Assembly (NCBI RefSeq): GCF_050436995.1
Contig: NC_134757.1
Location: 818,501-882,500, forward strand
Reading direction: 5' to 3'
From: Anticarsia gemmatalis
Taxonomy: Eukaryota; Arthropoda; Insecta; Lepidoptera; Erebidae
Length of the DNA stretch: 64,000 nucleotides
Below the pieces are notes generated by a model, which was not told the origin of the DNA, searched no databases, and saw only the letters and a program-made list of their open reading frames with translations. A program made the position numbers and the translations under genes. Of the stretch, positions 60,391 to 64,000 are shown piece by piece; the stretch's first letter is position 1, and each line of letters starts with the position of its first letter.

Positions 60391-63300
60391 TGGCATTAGT
60401 ATCATTATAGAGACGTGACTAGTTTTTAAAGTAAAACATAATTTTGACTCAACTTGTATAGAAGATACTAAAAAATGATAATGGATTATCCCTTTTCAAG
60501 ATACGTATGTATATATTTTTATAAGCAATATGTAAATTTTCTTTAAACTAAGCTCATAATCACGACGTTTAAAACAAGCAGGTAAGCAGCTCAGAACAGG
60601 AATAGGCAGAAACTTGAATTAATAAATAAAATAGGTTTAAGTGAAAGATGATACATTTAATTAATTTAGTTCAAAGTTATTTTAAATATAATGCTATCGG
60701 ATTTGATGACCGTTACTATTTTAGCTAGTAACTTAGAAAAATATATTGTCATTCGGGAAAGCTCGGATAAGTTCGGTGAACATCGTGACTCTAAAGAAAA
60801 AGTTTAAAGGCCGGTTTCACGTCTCATTGCTAAGTGTTAGATAACCTATCTGATGGATAAAGTAGCAAATGTGTAAAACAACTAACAAAAAAAAAACCAT
60901 TAGATTATTGATGGATATTAAAAGTGGTTAAACCGGGTCTATGTGTTAGTATCACGGCAGATATGTGTTGTATAACCTATCTGGTAAATATATTGACACT
61001 TAATGAAAATATTTATCAATAATTCACTTGTTAAGGTAACTGATACTTACTTAAAAATGCTGACAGAGGCCATCATTGACGTAAATTTGAAATTCATGTT
61101 TTCTTAGATAATATTTAAAGTCTGTTTTCCGATGTTTACCGAAGGTTTCCGAAATATCCCGATTATAAATCCAGAATATTAATATGGATATATTACTGTA
61201 TCGGTGCAAACCAATTAGACGTGATAAATAAAACACTAGAGTGGAATAATATATGATTTTATTGTAATTGACGTTATTTCATCTAAATATCGCTGGATAT
61301 TTGCGTTGCTGGACAATGTTGATAATAACTGGGCAGTAAAGTATACTATAAAAAAAATCTTTTTTAAAGTTTGCTCTTAGTATATTAGGCAATGCAAGAA
61401 ATGTGGATGACTGGACGAATATATCTACATCAGATATTAAATTGAGATCTTTTAAAAAGTCTTTTAAAAACAGTTATTGTCATCATTTTCCAGTTTCTTA
61501 TATACAGCGCAGAACATACTTGTACCATCTCTTTGCGTCTCTCGCAATGTACAATTATGATTAAAGTCGCTGACTATAATGATGATTTGCCGCTATTGGC
61601 TAGCAGGGTTGACTTGACCAAACCCCGCAAGCCCAGTAGTGGGACAGTAATGGGTTTTTATTTCTTACTTATGACAGACTGTAGCTGATTGCATTGCAAT
61701 ATTTATGGTTTCTAAAATCTATGTAGTATTTCCAGCGATTTTACGTACTAACATTACGTAAAAATTGGAGTATATGATATGTATGTATATGTGTAAATAT
61801 TGTCGTGTTCAGACGCGTTTAGTCGCGTAATAGTAAAATATTACTTGATTGGGAATATTTCATTGTCTATGAGAAAGTTCAGTAAGAGCTTGAATATAGG
61901 AATTGTGCCCAAAATGTGGCGGTAGACTAGTTTTATATGTCAGTAGCTGAATATGAGGGTTATAATAATATACATATTTAACCTTTAAATAGTTGAAAGA
62001 GGAGGTTATCTCTGCTAAAAGAATTAGATATGAAAATTCGCAAGAAATTAAATGTACCTAATACCTTTCAGCAGAAAGGTAAAATAATGGAAATGTTAAA
62101 TATATAATGCAATTTACTATGAACATAGTAATATTTTAGAGATGATTGGTAGCAAGTGACGTTCTCTGGACTCTGGGTACCTCTATGAGAAGTCGACGTT
62201 ATTTTATTTCTGTATTCAATAACTTAGTTTCAATGACGATTAGCCCCTTTTACATGGGAGTTAAATATATGACAAAAGTTTATGAACATTTTAAAATCTT
62301 GTGTTTATATTCAGTGTTGCTATCTCTAAGTAATTTGAGAGTTAGCAATAGTATTTTCCACAAGTGAAATAATATAATGAATATATATTTACCGTCTGAA
62401 CATGTCATTATACACTGTGACAAATCCTTCTATACTAAGCTATTAAAATAAAAGAAATATATATTATACTAGCAAATACAAGTTGATACAAATTCACTCT
62501 TATGTCATGTGTTATAGAGTCTATTTTCAATTGTAGCGAATTATATGGGTAAGTGACTTCGCGTAAATGATGTTTGATAGTGGAATATATAGTTATTTTT
62601 CAGTACCGCGATTCTGTACAGCTGATACTTTCAGCATCGAGAGTTTGACATTCAAAATGTAGTGCGGAAATAGTCTCTACGACGTCCGCTAGAGGCGCTG
62701 AAGCGATTGTCAACAATTATTTTCGATAGCTAGCCGGTTGTCGGTAGTCGATAGTAGTAGAGAATTATTGCGCTACTGTTTATACTACAGAAATTATATT
62801 TTCAAAATACATACCAACTTTATTCTTAACTTTCTAAAATAAATGTATATAGAAATAATTAAATACTGTTTTAAATGACTATCAAACGTCATTTTCGTGT
62901 AGTATAGTGCTAAATGGATAACAGCCAAATTATTGCTCAGGATGTAACATAGGTTTATCGCATACAATGGCGGGTACAAATTGGATAAGCAGAGATATTA
63001 GCTAGGTTAAGAGTTCGAACAAAAACCTTCTAGGACATAAGAATATTTTCTATAAAACTATGTGTAAAGAATTATTCTTTGTTCTTCACAAATTGCTATT
63101 TTTTGGTTGAGCTCTTAGCTTAGCTATTGCAAGCATGTGTCTCATTTAGCGATATGAAATGTGCTTTTTGATACAAGTTTGTTTTAATAAAATATTTTTT
63201 ATAAAAAAGTAGTAAATTTAACTTTAACTACAAACATTTAGTCTTAGCTTAGAAGTACTCTAGCAAATTTAGAACTATTGTTTTTGCTTATCAACTTAAT

Positions 63301-64000
63301 TTAGTTAAAAATATATGGTTTTAATATTAAAACAAACCTAAACATGCTACACCTATAAAATCTTTGTATGTATACTATGATATCATACGAGTCTTAAAGT
63401 TTCATTTTCATATCGCTAGATGTCGCCACACGCACTATATTTACGTCAGCGCGTAAGGAATGTAACTCAATATTTGAGAGAGAACGTAGCCGACTCACGA
63501 TATATAAACAGAATCGCGTATATTTTTCCATACATAATGTATATTTAAATATATAAGTGTATATAGAATATGCAATATTTTGTTCGTAGCTTAATAAATA
63601 AGTAATATAGTATTGCTTAGTAAATAAAAGAGTATAATATGTACCTAGTTACGGTTATATAATTGAAGAGATTATTCATCGCGCACTCGACAATGTTGCT
63701 TGGTATTGCTGGCTACACATTGCCATAAAACGTTTCTCGCATCAACGCATAAATACATTGGTAAATTAAAAGTGCGAGGATATTTCCCTTCAATATAAAT
63801 TAATAATAAACAAACTTTAGTGTCTAAAACATAGCATCGATGTTATTTTGTACCTTATGTGTGAAAGAGTAAGACAGAATTGCTTTTCCATAAGTGAAAA
63901 CGAGATGCACATATCTATCGATGCTAAATAAGCTTATGATAATAGCTAAATTATAAACAAAATATAAATAAATAAATGTCTACTTTAAACGAATAATACA
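60391..64000. other. Downstream AT-rich DNA without recognised genes
   Basis: Contains a short repeat with TGTTAGATAACCTATCTGAT and TATAACCTATCTGGTAAAT (about 60835-61000; related motif at about 32762). A SINE-tail fragment lies at about 61605-61655 (CCCCGCAAGCCCAGTAGTGG) and a family-R repeat at 62600-62770. No exon with credible splice sites or family similarity was seen on either strand. Confidence 0.5.
62600..62770 (+). repeat. Short interspersed repeat family R
   Basis: GAGAGTTTGACATTCAAAAT, CTACGACGTCCGCTAGAGGC and GATAGCTAGCCGGTTGTCGG match 58258-58430 in the same order and direction. Confidence 0.55.

Noticed and set aside
1..64000. CRISPR arrays, operons, bacterial promoters
   Set aside because: The DNA is animal nuclear sequence with spliced genes; no direct-repeat/spacer arrays were seen.

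Overview
The window reads as nuclear DNA of a moth or butterfly (Lepidoptera). It is AT-rich. It carries several short Helitron-type repeats (5' TC, 3' CTAG) and tRNA-derived SINEs of kinds I recognise from lepidopteran genomes. One host gene spans it: a SEC14-like lipid-transfer protein, orthologue of fly real-time (retm) and vertebrate SEC14L1/SEC14L5. It runs on the plus strand from an exon at 4357 to a stop at 59881. I find fourteen constitutive coding exons with compatible splice phases. They total 1947 nt (648 residues plus stop). They encode most of an N-terminal PRELI/MSF1 domain, a CRAL-TRIO (SEC14) domain and a C-terminal GOLD domain. The first coding exon, about 20 residues of the PRELI domain, lies left of the window.

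Two further exons look like alternative 3' ends of this gene. One (38716-39170) sits in the 37.9-kb intron that separates the PRELI exons from the SEC14 exons. It fits the phase of the last PRELI exon and would give a PRELI-domain protein with a Ser/Arg-rich linker and a hydrophobic C-terminal tail anchor. The other (55591-55734) follows the SEC14 domain and would give a protein without the GOLD domain.

The 37.9-kb intron is a sink for mobile DNA. At 15993-26877 there is a BEL/Pao-type LTR element bounded by a 5-bp duplication (ATAAT). Its single ORF keeps gag and protease but lacks most of pol. A 6.1-kb Jockey-clade LINE with two intact ORFs is inserted in its 3' LTR, flanked by an 11-bp duplication. 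At 33473-36966 there is a TIR element with 32-bp ends, a 4-bp duplication (AAAT) and an antisense, decayed R1-clade gag inside. Two copies of a 1.15-kb foldback repeat lie at 8618-9766 and 30282-31437. A SINE with a 13-bp duplication is at 46959-47323. Helitron-type copies occur in both directions throughout, one of them 68 bp from a splice acceptor.

The last 4 kb after the stop codon hold the 3' UTR and AT-rich DNA with repeat fragments; I see no second host gene. Functions are inferred from family knowledge. Exon borders are read from splice sites, phase and protein similarity, with no transcript data.
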